64,000 nucleotides of DNA from assembly GCA_950106755.1 (NCBI GenBank), contig CATNNA010000006.1, positions 62,001 through 126,000 of the forward strand. Direction: 5' to 3'. The stretch is from Climacium dendroides. Taxonomy: Eukaryota; Streptophyta; Bryopsida; Hypnales; Climaciaceae. This document shows positions 1 through 12,254 of the stretch, piece by piece (the first letter of the stretch is position 1; every line of letters begins with the position of its first letter). The notes under the pieces are model-generated. The model was not told where the DNA came from and searched no databases. It worked only from the letters and a program-made list of their open reading frames with translations. The translations under genes and the position numbers were made by a program.

Positions 1-176
1 GCTCCAAGTCTTCCTTTTGATGTTGGGAAATGGTAATTCAAGGGAAACATTAAAGGCAATGCGTGACAAATCTATTAGAAAATTGGATTGGGCTTGCCTT
101 GTATTTCGAGGGCCACCATCATTTCAATCCTCATAGACATTGCACGTATGAAAATGAAAGCAAGAAAATGTGATAA
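1..176 (+). repeat. Partial satellite unit at the left edge
   Basis: This is the last 176 bp of a unit cut by the window start. It begins in the 'gctccaag' block and carries the linked variants 'tcttccttttga' and 'gggaaacatt', which also occur in the units starting at 1275, 2007, 8961 and 10791. The array therefore continues to the left. Confidence 0.95.
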
Positions 177-419
177 ATGCAAATGTTGCAAGACATCATT
201 TTCAAATTATTTGTAACAACTTATTTTATGGTGTACATTGGAAGGGAATGCGTGAGAATTTCAAAAAGAGATTGTCCACTTGCCTTGTACTTTGATGCCC
301 AAACTTCAAATCTCATGCACACTTCGCGTGATAATAAGAAAACAAAGCAATGTAGAAGTTGCCAATGCTCCAAGCCTTCCTTTTCATGTTGGGAAATGGT
401 AACTCAACGGAAACTTTAA
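177..419 (+). other. Recurrent 80-codon ORF inside the repeat, judged non-coding
   Basis: Most units hold an in-frame ORF of 80 codons beginning MQMLQDII and ending before a TAA near the 'actttaaagg' block. It keeps the same frame in every 366-bp unit because 366 is divisible by three. Several points argue against a gene. Stops occur at different codons in different units: codon 29 (TGA at 1359 and 2091), codon 63 (34 units), codon 66 (unit 6765), codon 70 (units 8961 and 10791) and codon 77 (units 15914 and 18840). Differences between units mostly change the amino acid (for example D/H/N and C/R at codons 32 and 33, S/A/P/L at codon 50). I saw no promoter, splice structure or recognisable domain. 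A hydrophobic stretch at residues 7-21 is explained by A/T-rich DNA. This entry stands for all equivalent ORFs in the window. Confidence 0.85.
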
Positions 420-420
420 A
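244..420 (+). repeat. Subunit A of the internal dimer (about 177 bp)
   Basis: This is the first half of the 366-bp period, starting at 'gggaatgcgtga'. It shares ordered blocks with 421-609: AATGCGTGA (247 and 424), CTTGCCTTGTA (279 and 459), TTCAAATCTCAT against TTCAATCCTCAT (305 and 489), GCCAATGCTCCAAG against GCAAATGTTGCAAG (361 and 545), CCTTTTCA against CATTTTCA (379 and 563), and GGTAAC against TGTAAC (398 and 578). The offsets of 177 to 184 bp and the conserved order indicate an old duplication of a unit of about 180 bp. The same relation holds throughout the array. Confidence 0.85.
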
Positions 421-609
421 GGCAATGCGTGACAAATCTATTGAAAAATTGGATTTGGCTTGCCTTGTATTTCGAGGGCCACCATCATTTCAATCCTCAT
501 AGACATTGCACGTATGAAAATGAAAGCAAGAAAACGTGATAAATGCAAATGTTGCAAGACATCATTTTCAAATTATTTGTAACAACTTATTTTATGGTGT
601 ACATTGGAA
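421..609 (+). repeat. Subunit B of the internal dimer (about 189 bp)
   Basis: This is the second half of the period, starting at 'ggcaatgcgtga' and ending just before the next subunit A. It crosses the arbitrary unit boundary at 542/543. It is about 12 bp longer than subunit A because of small internal gaps. It contains the most constant part of the unit (about 553-609) and the position of the 1-bp deletion found in six later units. A and B are far more different from each other than A is from any other A, so the present amplification unit is the 366-bp dimer. Confidence 0.85.
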
Positions 610-908
610 GGGAATGCGTGAGAATTTCAAAAAGAGATTGTCCACTTGCCTTGTATTTTGATGCTCAAACTTCAAATCTCATGCACACTGCGCGTGATAA
701 TAAGAAAGCAAAGAAATGTGGAAGTTGCCAATGCTCCAAGCCTCCCTTTTCATGTTGGGAAATGGTAACTCAACGGAAACTTTAAAGGCAATGCGTGACA
801 AATCTATTGAAAAATTGGATTGGGCTTGCCTTGTATTTCGAGGGCCACCATCATTTCAATCCTCATAGACATTGCACGTATGAAAATGAAAGCAAGAAAA
901 CGTGATAA

Positions 909-2372
909 ATGCAAATGTTGCAAGACATCATTTTCAAATTATTTGTAACAACTTATTTTATGGTGTACATTGGAAGGGAATGCGTGAGAATTTCAAAAAG
1001 AGATTGTCCATTTGCCTTGTACTTTGATGCCCAAACTTCAAATCTCATGCACACTCCACGTGATAATAAGAAAGCAAAGAAATGTGGAAGTTGCCAATGC
1101 TCCAAGCCTTCCTTTTCATCTTGGGAAATGGTAATTCAAGGGAAACTTTAAAGGCAATGCGTGACAAATCTATTAGAAAATTGGATTTGGCTTGCCTTGT
1201 ATTTCGAGGGCCACCATCATTTCAATCCTCATAGACATTGCACGTATGAAAATGAAAGCAAGAAAATGTGATCAATGCAAATGTTGCAAGACATCATTTT
1301 CAAATTATTTGTAACAACTTATTTTATGGTGTACATTGGAAGGAAATGCGTGAGAATTTGAAAAAGAGATTGTCCACTTGCCTTGTACTTTGATGCCCAA
1401 ACTTCAAATCTCATGCACACTCCACGTGATAATAAGAAAGCAAAGAAATGTGGAAGTTGCCAATGCTCCAAGTCTTCCTTTTGATGTTGGGAAATGGTAA
1501 TTCAAGGGAAACATTAAAGGCAATGCGTGACAAATCTATTGAAAAATTGGATTGGGCTTGCCTTGTATTTCGAGGGCCACCATCATTTCAATCCTCATAG
1601 ACATTGCACGTATGAAAATGAAAGCAAGAAAACGTGATAAATGCAAATGTTGCAAGACATCATTTTCAAATTATTTGTAACAACTTATTTTATGGTGTAC
1701 ATTGGAAGGGAATGCGTGAGAATTTCAAAAAGAGATTGTCCATTTGCCTTGTACTTTGATGCCCAAACTTCAAATCTCATGCACACTCCACGTGATAATA
1801 AGAAAGCAAAGAAATGTGGAAGTTGCCAATGCTCCAACCCTTCCTTTTCATCTTGGGAAATGGTAATTCAAGGGAAACTTTAAAGGCAATGCGTGACAAA
1901 TCTATTAGAAAATTGGATTGGGCTTGCCTTGTATTTCGAGGGCCACCATCATTTCAATCCTCATAGACATTGCACGTATGAAAATGAAAGCAAGAAAATG
2001 TGATAAATGCAAATGTTGCAAGACATCATTTTCAAATTATTTGTAACAACTTATTTTATGGTGTACATTGGAAGGAAATGCGTGAGAATTTGAAAAAGAG
2101 ATTGTCCACTTGCCTTGTACTTTGATGCCCAAACTTCAAATCTCATGCACACTCCACGTGATAATAAGAAAGCAAAGAAATGTGGAAGTTGCCAATGCTC
2201 CAAGTCTTCCTTTTGATGTTGGGAAATGGTAATTCAAGGGAAACATTAAAGGCAATGCGTGACAAATCTATTGAAAAATTGGATTGGGCTTGCCTTGTAT
2301 TTCGAGGGCCACCATCATTTCAATCCTCATAGACATTGCACGTATGAAAATGAAAGCAAGAAAACGTGATAA
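909..2372 (+). repeat. Two-unit (732 bp) higher-order repeat, two copies
   Basis: Units 909 and 1641 pair with each other, sharing 'tccatttgcc' and 'tcatcttggg'. Units 1275 and 2007 also pair, sharing 'aggaaatgcg', 'gaatttgaaa' and 'tcttccttttga'. The AB-AB order gives a 732-bp period. The C-to-G change in 'gaatttgaaa' is found only in units 1275 and 2007, so the duplication is recent relative to that mutation. Confidence 0.8.
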
Positions 2373-2738
2373 ATGCAAATGTTGCAAGACATCATTTTCA
2401 AATTATTTGTAACAACTTATTTTATGGTGTACATTGGAAGGGAATGCGTGAGAATTTCAAAAAGAGATTGTCCACTTGCCTTGTACTTTGATGCTCAAAC
2501 TTCAAATCCCATGCACACTTCGCGTGATAATAAGAAAGCAAAGAAATGTGAAAGTTGCCAATGCTCCAAGCCTTCCTTTTCATCTTGGGAAATGGTAACT
2601 CAAGGGAAACATTAAAGGCAATGCGTGACAAATCTATTAGAAAATTGGATTTGGCTTGCCTTGTATTTCGAGGGCCACCATCATTTCAATCCTCATAGAC
2701 ATTGTACGTATGAAAATGAAAGCAAGAAAATGTGATAA

Positions 2739-4202
2739 ATGCAAATGTTGCAAGACATCATTCTCAAATTATTTGTAACAACTTATTTTATGGTGTACAT
2801 TGGAAGGGAATGCGTGAGAATTTCAAAAAGAGATTGTCCACTTGCCTTGTACTTTGATGCCCAAACTTCAAATCTCATGCACACATCGCGTGATAATAAG
2901 AAAACAAAGCAATGTAGAAGTTGCCAATGCTCCAAGCCTTCCTTTTCATGTTGGGAAATGGTAACTCAACGGAAACTTTAAAGGCAATGCGTGACAAATC
3001 TATTGAAAAATTGGATTTGGCTTGCCTTGTATTTCGAGGGCCACCATCATTTCAATCCTCATAGACATTGCACGTATGAAAATGAAAGCAAGAAAACGTG
3101 ATAAATGCAAATGTTGCAAGACATCATTTTCAAATTATTTGTAACAACTTATTTTATGGTGTACATTGGAAGGGAATGCGTGAGAATTTCAAAAAGAGAT
3201 TGTCCACTTGCCTTGTATTTTGATGCTCAAACTTCAAATCTCATGCACACTGCGCGTGATAATAAGAAAGCAAAGAAATGTGGAAGTTGCCAATGCTCCA
3301 AGCCTTCCTTTTCATGTTGGGAAATGGTAACTCAACGGAAACTTTAAAGGCAATGCGTGACAAATCTATTGAAAAATTGGATTGGGCTTGCCTTGTATTT
3401 CGAGGGCCACCATCATTTCAATCCTCATAGACATTGCACGTATGAAAATGAAAGCAAGAAAACGTGATAAATGCAAATGTTGCAAGACATCATTTTCAAA
3501 TTATTTGTAACAACTTATTTTATGGTGTACATTGGAAGGGAATGCGTGAGAATTTCAAAAAGAGATTGTCCACTTGCCTTGTACTTTGATGCCCAAACTT
3601 CAAATCTCATGCACACATCGCGTGATAATAAGAAAACAAAGCAATGTAGAAGTTGCCAATGCTCCAAGCCTTCCTTTTCATGTTGGGAAATGGTAACTCA
3701 ACGGAAACTTTAAAGGCAATGCGTGACAAATCTATTGAAAAATTGGATTTGGCTTGCCTTGTATTTCGAGGGCCACCATCATTTCAATCCTCATAGACAT
3801 TGCACGTATGAAAATGAAAGCAAGAAAACGTGATAAATGCAAATGTTGCAAGACATCATTTTCAAATTATTTGTAACAACTTATTTTATGGTGTACATTG
3901 GAAGGGAATGCGTGAGAATTTCAAAAAGAGATTGTCCACTTGCCTTGTATTTTGATGCTCAAACTTCAAATCTCATGCACACTGCGCGTGATAATAAGAA
4001 AGCAAAGAAATGTGGAAGTTGCCAATGCTCCAAGCCTTCCTTTTCATGTTGGGAAATGGTAACTCAACGGAAACTTTAAAGGCAATGCGTGACAAATCTA
4101 TTGAAAAATTGGATTGGGCTTGCCTTGTATTTCGAGGGCCACCATCATTTCAATCCTCATAGACATTGCACGTATGAAAATGAAAGCAAGAAAACGTGAT
4201 AA
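2739..4202 (+). repeat. Two-unit (732 bp) higher-order repeat, two copies
   Basis: Units 2739 and 3471 share 'cacacatcgcg', 'aaaacaaagcaatgtaga' and a 'ggatttggc' tail. Units 3105 and 3837 share 'gtattttgatgctc', 'cactgcgcg' and a 'ggattgggc' tail. The same pair of types, with minor changes, already appears at 177-908. Confidence 0.8.
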
Positions 4203-7130
4203 ATGCAAATGTTGCAAGACATCATTTTCAAATTATTTGTAACAACTTATTTTATGGTGTACATTGGAAGGGAATGCGTGAGAATTTCAAAAAGAGATTG
4301 TCCATTTGCCTTGTACTTTGATGCCCAAACTTCAAATCTCATGCACACTCCACGTGATAATAAGAAAGCAAAGAAATGTGGAAGTTGCCAATGCTCCAAG
4401 CCTTCCTTTTCATCTTGGGAAATGGTAATTCAAGGGAAACTTTAAAGGCAATGCGTGACAAATCTATTAGAAAATTGGATTTGGCTTGCCTTGTATTTCG
4501 AGGGCCACCATCATTTCAATCCTCATAGACATTGCACGTATGAAAATGAAAGCAAGAAAACGTGATAAATGCAAATGTTGCAAGACATCATTTTCAAATT
4601 ATTTGTAACAACTTATTTTATGGTGTACATTGGAAGGGAATGCGTGAGAATTTCAAAAAGAGATTGTCCACTTGCCTTGTATTTTGATGCTCAAACTTCA
4701 AATCTCATGCACACTGCGCGTGATAATAAGAAAGCAAAGAAATGTGGAAGTTGCCAATGCTCCAAGCCTCCCTTTTCATGTTGGGAAATGGTAACTCAAC
4801 GGAAACTTTAAAGGCAATGCGTGACAAATCTATTGAAAAATTGGATTGGGCTTGCCTTGTATTTCGAGGGCCACCATCATTTCAATCCTCATAGACATTG
4901 CACGTATGAAAATGAAAGCAAGAAAACGTGATAAATGCAAATGTTGCAAGACATCATTTTCAAATTATTTGTAACAACTTATTTTATGGTGTACATTGGA
5001 AGGGAATGCGTGAGAATTTCAAAAAGAGATTGTCCACTTGCCTTGTACTTTGATGCCCAAACTTCAAATCTCATGCACACTTCGCGTGATAATAAGAAAG
5101 CAAAGAAATGTGAAAGTTGCCAATGCTCCAAGCCTTCCTTTTCATCTTGGGAAATGGTAACTCAAGGGAAACATTAAAGGCAATGCGTGACAAATCTATT
5201 AGAAAATTGGATTTGGCTTGCCTTGTATTTCGAGGGCCACCATCATTTCAATCCTCATAGACATTGCACGTATGAAAATGAAAGCAAGAAAATGTGATAA
5301 ATGCAAATGTTGCAAGACATCATTCTCAAATTATTTGTAACAACTTATTTTATGGTGTACATTGGAAGGGAATGCGTGAGAATTTCAAAAAGAGATTGTC
5401 CACTTGCCTTGTATTTTGATGCTCAAACTTCAAATCTCATGCACACTGCGCGTGATAATAAGAAAGCAAAGAAATGTGGAAGTTGCCAATGCTCCAAGCC
5501 TTCCTTTTCATGTTGGGAAATGGTAACTCAACGGAAACTTTAAAGGCAATGCGTGACAAATCTATTGAAAAATTGGATTGGGCTTGCCTTGTATTTCGAG
5601 GGCCACCATCATTTCAATCCTCATAGACATTGCACGTATGAAAATGAAAGCAAGAAAACGTGATAAATGCAAATGTTGCAAGACATCATTTTCAAATTAT
5701 TTGTAACAACTTATTTTATGGTGTACATTGGAAGGGAATGCGTGAGAATTTCAAAAAGAGATTGTCCATTTGCCTTGTACTTTGATGCCCAAACTTCAAA
5801 TCTCATGCACACTCCACGTGATAATAAGAAAGCAAAGAAATGTGGAAGTTGCCAATGCTCCAAGTCTTCCTTTTCATCTTGGGAAATGGTAATTCAAGGG
5901 AAACTTTAAAGGCAATGCGTGACAAATCTATTAGAAAATTGGATTTGGCTTGCCTTGTATTTCGAGGGCCACCATCATTTCAATCCTCATAGACATTGCA
6001 CGTATGAAAATGAAAGCAAGAAAACGTGATAAATGCAAATGTTGCAAGACATCATTTTCAAATTATTTGTAACAACTTATTTTATGGTGTACATTGGAAG
6101 GGAATGCGTGAGAATTTCAAAAAGAGATTGTCCACTTGCCTTGTATTTTGATGCTCAAACTTCAAATCTCATGCACACTGCGCGTGATAATAAGAAAGCA
6201 AAGAAATGTGGAAGTTGCCAATGCTCCAAGCCTCCCTTTTCATGTTGGGAAATGGTAACTCAACGGAAACTTTAAAGGCAATGCGTGACAAATCTATTGA
6301 AAAATTGGATTGGGCTTGCCTTGTATTTCGAGGGCCACCATCATTTCAATCCTCATAGACATTGCACGTATGAAAATGAAAGCAAGAAAACGTGATAAAT
6401 GCAAATGTTGCAAGACATCATTTTCAAATTATTTGTAACAACTTATTTTATGGTGTACATTGGAAGGGAATGCGTGAGAATTTCAAAAAGAGATTGTCCA
6501 CTTGCCTTGTACTTTGATGCTCAAACTTCAAATCTCATGCACACTTCGCGTGATAATAAGAAAGCAAAGAAATGTGAAAGTTGCCAATGCTCCAAGCCTT
6601 CCTTTTCATCTTGGGAAATGGTAACTCAAGGGAAACATTAAAGGCAATGCGTGACAAATCTATTAGAAAATTGGATTTGGCTTGCCTTGTATTTCGAGGG
6701 CCACCATCATTTCAATCCTCATAGACATTGCACGTATGAAAATGAAAGCAAGAAAATGTGATAAATGCAAATGTTGCAAGACATCATTCTCAAATTATTT
6801 GTAACAACTTATTTTATGGTGTACATTGGAAGGGAATGCGTGAGAATTTCAAAAAGAGATTGTCCACTTGCCTTGTACTTTGATGCCCAAACTTCAAATC
6901 TCATGCACACTGCACGTGATAATAAGAAAACAAAGAAATGTGGAAGTTGCCAATGCTCCTAGCCTTCCTTTTCATGTTGGGAAATGGTAATTCAAGGGAA
7001 ACTTTAAAGGCAATGCGTGACAAATCTATTGAAAAATTGGATTGGGCTTGCCTTGTATTTCGAGGGCCACCATCATTTCAATCTTCATAGACATTGCACG
7101 TATGAAAATGAAAGCAAGAAAACGTGATAA
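4203..7130 (+). repeat. Four-unit (1464 bp) higher-order repeat, two copies
   Basis: The unit order at 4203, 4569, 4935 and 5301 is repeated at 5667, 6033, 6399 and 6765. Markers include 'tccatttgcc' (first unit), 'gcctccctttt' (second), 'aatgtgaaag' with 'gggaaacatt' (third) and 'cattctcaaa' (fourth). The match fades in the second half of the last unit, which carries 'ctgcacgtg', 'aaaacaaag' and a TAG not found in unit 5301. Confidence 0.8.
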
Positions 7131-8228
7131 ATGCAAATGTTGCAAGACATCATTTCCAAATTATTTGTAACAACTTATTTTATGGTGTACATTGGAAGGA
7201 AATGCGTGAGAATTTCAAAAAAAGATTGTCCACTTGCCTTGTACTTTGATGCTCAAACTTCAAATCTCATGCACACTTCGCATGATAATAAGAAAGCAAA
7301 GAAATGTGGAAGTTGCCAATGCTCCAAGCCTTCCTATTCATCTTGGGAAATGGTAACTCAAGGGAAACATTAAAGGCAATGCGTGACAAATCTATTAGAA
7401 AATTGGATTTGGCTTGCCTTGTATTTCGAGGGCCACCATCATTTCAATCCTCATAGACATTGCACGTATGAAAATGAAAGCAAGAAAATGTGATAAATGC
7501 AAATGTTGCAAGACATCATTCTCAAATTATTTGTAACAACTTATTTTATGGTGTACATTGGAAGGGAATGCGTGAGAATTTCAAAAAGAGATTGTCCACT
7601 TGCCTTGTACTTTGATGCCCAAACTTCAAATCTCATGCACACTGCACGTGATAATAAGAAAACAAAGAAATGTGGAAGTTGCCAATGCTCCAAGCCTTCC
7701 TTTTCATGTTGGGAAATGGTAATTCAAGGGAAACATTAAAGGCAATGCGTGACAAATCTATTGAAAAATTGGATTGGGCTTGCCTTGTATTTCGAGGGCC
7801 ACCATCATTTCAATCCTCATAGACATTGCACGTATGAAAATGAAAGCAAGAAAACGTGATAAATGCAAATGTTGCAAGACATCATTTTCAAATTATTTGT
7901 AACAACTTATTTTATGGTGTACATTGGAAGGGAATGCGTGAGAATTTCAAAAAAAGATTGTCCACTTGCCTTGTACTTTGATGCTCAAACTTCAAATCTC
8001 ATGCACACTTCGCATGATAATAAGAAAGCAAAGAAATGTGGAAGTTGCCAATGCTCCAAGCCTTCCTATTCATCTTGGGAAATGGTAACTCAATGGATAC
8101 ATTAAAGGCAATGCGTGACAAATCTATTAGAAAATTGGATTTGGCTTGCCTTGTATTTCGAGGGCCACCATCATTTCAATCCTCATAGACATTGCACGTA
8201 TGAAAATGAAAGCAAGAAAATGTGATAA
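6765..8228 (+). repeat. Two-unit (732 bp) higher-order repeat, two copies
   Basis: Units 6765 and 7497 share 'cattctcaaa' and 'ctgcacgtg'. Units 7131 and 7863 share 'aaaaaaagattg', 'ttcgcatgat' and 'ccttcctattca', changes seen nowhere else in the window. The second copy has later private changes, such as 'caatggatac' near 8093. The first unit also belongs to the preceding four-unit repeat, so the two amplifications overlap. Confidence 0.8.
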
Positions 8229-11156
8229 ATGCAAATGTTGCAAGACATCATTTTCAAATTATTTGTAACAACTTATTTTATGGTGTACATTGGAAGGGAA
8301 TGCGTGAGAATTTCAAAAACAGATTGTCCACTTGCCTTGTACTTTGATGCCCAAACTTCAAATCTCATGCACACTCCACGTGATAATAAGAAAGCAAAGA
8401 AATGTAGAAGTTGCCAATGCTCCAAGCCTTCCTTTTCATGTTGGGAAATGGTAACTCAACGGAAACTTTAAAGGCAATGCGTGACAAATCTATTGAAAAA
8501 TTGGATTTGGCTTGCCTTGTATTTCGAGGGCCACCATCATTTCAATCCTCATAGACATTGCACGTATGAAAATGAAAGCAAGAAAACGTGATAAATGCAA
8601 ATGTTGCAAGACATCATTTTCAAATTATTTGTAACAACTTATTTTATGGTGTACATTGGAAGGGAATGCGTGAGAATTTCAAAAAGAGATTGTCCACTTG
8701 CCTTGTACTTTGATGCCCAAACTTCAAATCTCATGCACACTCCACGTGATAATAAGAAAGCAAAGAAATATGGAAGTTGCCAATGCTCCAAGCCTTCCTT
8801 TTCATCTTGGGAAATGGTAACTCAAGGGAAACATTAAAGGCAATGCGTGACAAATCTATTAGAAAATTGGATTTGGCTTGCCTTGTATTTCGAGGGCCAC
8901 CATCATTTCAATCCTCATAGACATTGCACGTATGAAAATGAAAGCAAGAAAATGTGATAAATGCAAATGTTGCAAGACATCATTTTCAAATTATTTGTAA
9001 CAACTTATTTTATGGTGTACATTGGAAGGGAATGCGTGAGAATTTCAAAAAGAGATTGTCCATTTGCCTTGTACTTTGATGCCCAAACTTCAAATCTCAT
9101 GCACACTCCACGTGATAATAAGAAAGCAAAGAAATGTGGAAGTTGCCAATGCTCCAAGTCTTCCTTTTGATGTTGGGAAATGGTAATTCAAGGGAAACAT
9201 TAAAGGCAATGCGTGACAAATCTATTAGAAAATTGGATTTGGCTTGCCTTGTATTTCGAGGGCCACCATCATTTCAATCCTCATAGACATTGCACGTATG
9301 AAAATGAAAGCAAGAAAATGTGATAAATGCAAATGTTGCAAGACATCATTCTCAAATTATTTGTAACAACTTATTTTATGGTGTACATTGGAAGGGAATG
9401 CGTGAGAATTTCAAAAAGAGATTGTCCACTTGCCTTGTACTTTGATGCCCAAACTTCAAATCTCATGCACACTTCGCGTGATAATAAGAAAACAAAGCAA
9501 TGTAGAAGTTGCCAATGCTCCAAGCCTTCCTTTTCATCTTGGGAAATGGTAACTCAACGGAAACTTTAAAGGCAATGCGTGACAAATCTATTGAAAAATT
9601 GGATTTGGCTTGCCTTGTATTTCGAGGGCCACCATCATTTCAATCCTCATAGACATTGCACGTATGAAAATGAAAGCAAGAAAACGTGATAAATGCAAAT
9701 GTTGCAAGACATCATTTTCAAATTATTTGTAACAACTTATTTTATGGTGTACATTGGAAGGGAATGCGTGAGAATTTCAAAAAGAGATTGTCCACTTGCC
9801 TTGTATTTTGATGCTCAAACTTCAAATCTCATGCACACTTCGCGTGATAATAAGAAAGCAAAGAAATGTGGAAGTTGCCAATGCTCCAAGCCTCCCTTTT
9901 CATGTTGGGAAATGGTAACTCAACGGAAACTTTAAAGGCAATGCGTGACAAATCTATTGAAAAATTGGATTGGGCTTGCCTTGTATTTCGAGGGCCACCA
10001 TCATTTCAATCCTCATAGACATTGCACGTATGAAAATGAAAGCAAGAAAACGTGATAAATGCAAATGTTGCAAGACATCATTTTCAAATTATTTGTAACA
10101 ACTTATTTTATGGTGTACATTGGAAGGGAATGCGTGAGAATTTCAAAAAGAGATTGTCCATTTGCCTTGTACTTTGATGCCCAAACTTCAAATCTCATGC
10201 ACACTGCGCGTGATAATAAGAAAGCAAAGAAATGTGGAAGTTGCCAATGCTCCAAGCCTTCCTTTTCATCTTGGGAAATGGTAATTCAAGGGAAACTTTA
10301 AAGGCAATGCGTGACAAATCTATTAGAAAATTGGATTGGGCTTGCCTTGTATTTCGAGGGCCACCATCATTTCAATCCTCATAGACATTGCACGTATGAA
10401 AATGAAAGCAAGAAAATGTGATAAATGCAAATGTTGCAAGACATCATTTTAAAATTATTTGTAACAACTTATTTTATGGTGTACATTGGAAGGAAATGCG
10501 TGAGAATTTCAAAAAGAGATTGTCCATTTGCCTTGTACTTTGATGCCCAAACTTCAAATCTCATGCACACTCCACGTGATAATAAGAAAGCAAAGAAATG
10601 TGGAAGTTGCCAATGCTCCAAGCCTTCCTTTTCATCTTGGGAAATGGTAATTCAAGGGAAACTTTAAAGGCAATGCGTGACAAATCTATTAGAAAATTGG
10701 ATTTGGCTTGCCTTGTATTTCGAGGGCCACCATCATTTCAATCCTCATAGACATTGCACGTATGAAAATGAAAGCAAGAAAATGTGATAAATGCAAATGT
10801 TGCAAGACATCATTTTCAAATTATTTGTAACAACTTATTTTATGGTGTACATTGGAAGGAAATGCGTGAGAATTTCAAAAAGAGATTGTCCACTTGCCTT
10901 GTACTTTGATGCCCAAACTTCAAATCTCATGCACACTCCACGTGATAATAAGAAAGCAAAGAAATGTGGAAGTTGCCAATGCTCCAAGTCTTCCTTTTGA
11001 TGTTGGGAAATGGTAATTCAAGGGAAACATTAAAGGCAATGCGTGACAAATCTATTGAAAAATTGGATTGGGCTTGCCTTGTATTTCGAGGGCCACCATC
11101 ATTTCAATCCTCATAGACATTGCACGTATGAAAATGAAAGCAAGAAAACGTGATAA

Positions 11157-11522
11157 ATGCAAATGTTGCAGGACATCATTTTCAAATTATTTGTAACAAC
11201 TTATTTTATGGTGTACATTGGAAGGGAATGCGTGAGAATTTCAAAAAGAAATTGTCCACTTGCCTTGTACATTGATGCCCAAACTTCAAATCTCATGCAC
11301 ACTTCGCGTGATAATAAGAAAACAAAGCAATGTCGAAGTCGCTAATGCTCCAAGCCTTCCTTTTCATGTTGGGAAATGGTAACTCAACGGAAACTTTAAA
11401 GGCAATGCGTGACAAATCTATTGAAAAATTGGATTGGGCTTGCCTTGTATTACGAGGGCCACCATCATTTCAATCCTCATAGACATTGCACATATGAAAA
11501 TGAAAGCAAGAAAACGTGATAA
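11157..11522 (+). repeat. Isolated unit carrying the GTCGCTAATG haplotype
   Basis: This unit carries the linked changes 'tgtcgaagtcgctaatg', 'gaaattgtcc' and 'gtacattgatg'. The first haplotype is next seen at 24693 and is common only beyond about 36 kb. All neighbouring units are of the domain I type. It looks like a single unit converted by, or left over from, another part of the array. It also carries 'gtattacgagg' and 'cacatatg' in its second half. Confidence 0.75.
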
Positions 11523-12254
11523 ATGCAAATGTTGCAAGACATCATTTTCAAATTATTTGTAACAACTTATTTTATGGTGTACATTGGAAGGGAATGCGTG
11601 AGAATTTCAAAAAGAGATTGTCCACTTGCCTTGTATTTTGATGCTCAAACTTCAAATCTCATGCACACTCCACGTGATAATAAGAAAGCAAAGAAATGTG
11701 GAAGTTGCCAATGCTCCAAGCCTTCCTTTTCATGTTGGGAAATGGTAACTCACTCGAAACTTTAAAGGCAATGTGTGACAAATCTATTGAAAAATTGGAT
11801 TTGGCTTGCCTTGTATTTCGAGGGCCACCATCATTTCAATCCTCATAGACATTGCACGTATGAAAATGAAAGCAAGAAAACGTGATAAATGCAAATGTTG
11901 CAAGACATCATTTTCAAATTATTTGTAACAACTTATTTTATGGTGTACATTGGAAGGGAATGCGTGAGAATTTCAAAAAGAGATTGTCCATTTGCCTTGT
12001 ACTTTGATGCCCAAACTTCAAATCTCATGCACACTTCGCGTGATAATAAGAAAGCAAAGAAATGTAGAAGTTGCCAATGCTCCAAGCCTTCCTTTTCATG
12101 TTGGGAAATGGTAACTCAAGGGAAACTTTAAAGGCAATGCGTGACAAATCTATTAGAAAATTGGATTTGGCTTGCCTTGTATTTCGAGGGCCACCATCAT
12201 TTCAATCCTCATAGACCTTGCACGTATGAAAATGAAAGCAAGAAAATGTGAGAA

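Larger units (their letters stand above)
177..542 (+). repeat. First complete 366-bp satellite unit (reference unit)
   Basis: This unit serves as the reference for positions. Its phase is set by the ATG in 'aaatgcaaatgttgc' and is arbitrary, since a tandem array has no natural start. In order it holds an A/T-rich and very constant segment (about 187-245), a variable diagnostic site (268-275), a hypervariable tetranucleotide (323-326), a variable stretch (327-366), a moderately variable region (375-420), and the second subunit, which runs past the unit end. Its closest relatives are the units at 2739 and 3471. Confidence 0.95.

Noticed and set aside
323..340. CENP-B box
   Set aside because: Units with 'ttcgcgtgataataag' match only the first half of the known pattern (TTCG, four bases, A). 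The required CGGG is replaced by ATAA. No unit I checked has the full motif.
1049..1061. CACGTG as functional G-box promoter elements in the 'ccacgtgat' units
   Set aside because: The palindrome appears as one of several states at a hypervariable site, with no promoter or transcription unit next to it. I noted the variation as a finding but do not call a regulatory site.
2422..2631. 69-codon minus-strand ORF
   Set aside because: It appears in a single unit through chance loss of stops and is the reverse shadow of repeat sequence.
177..10424. A fixed 25-unit (9150 bp) superrepeat across the whole window
   Set aside because: Units 177, 543 and 909 resemble 9327, 9693 and 10059 at this distance, and 23229 resembles 32379, but these units differ at several sites or belong to types common nearby, and other regions do not keep the offset. 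I kept only the 23229/32379 pair.
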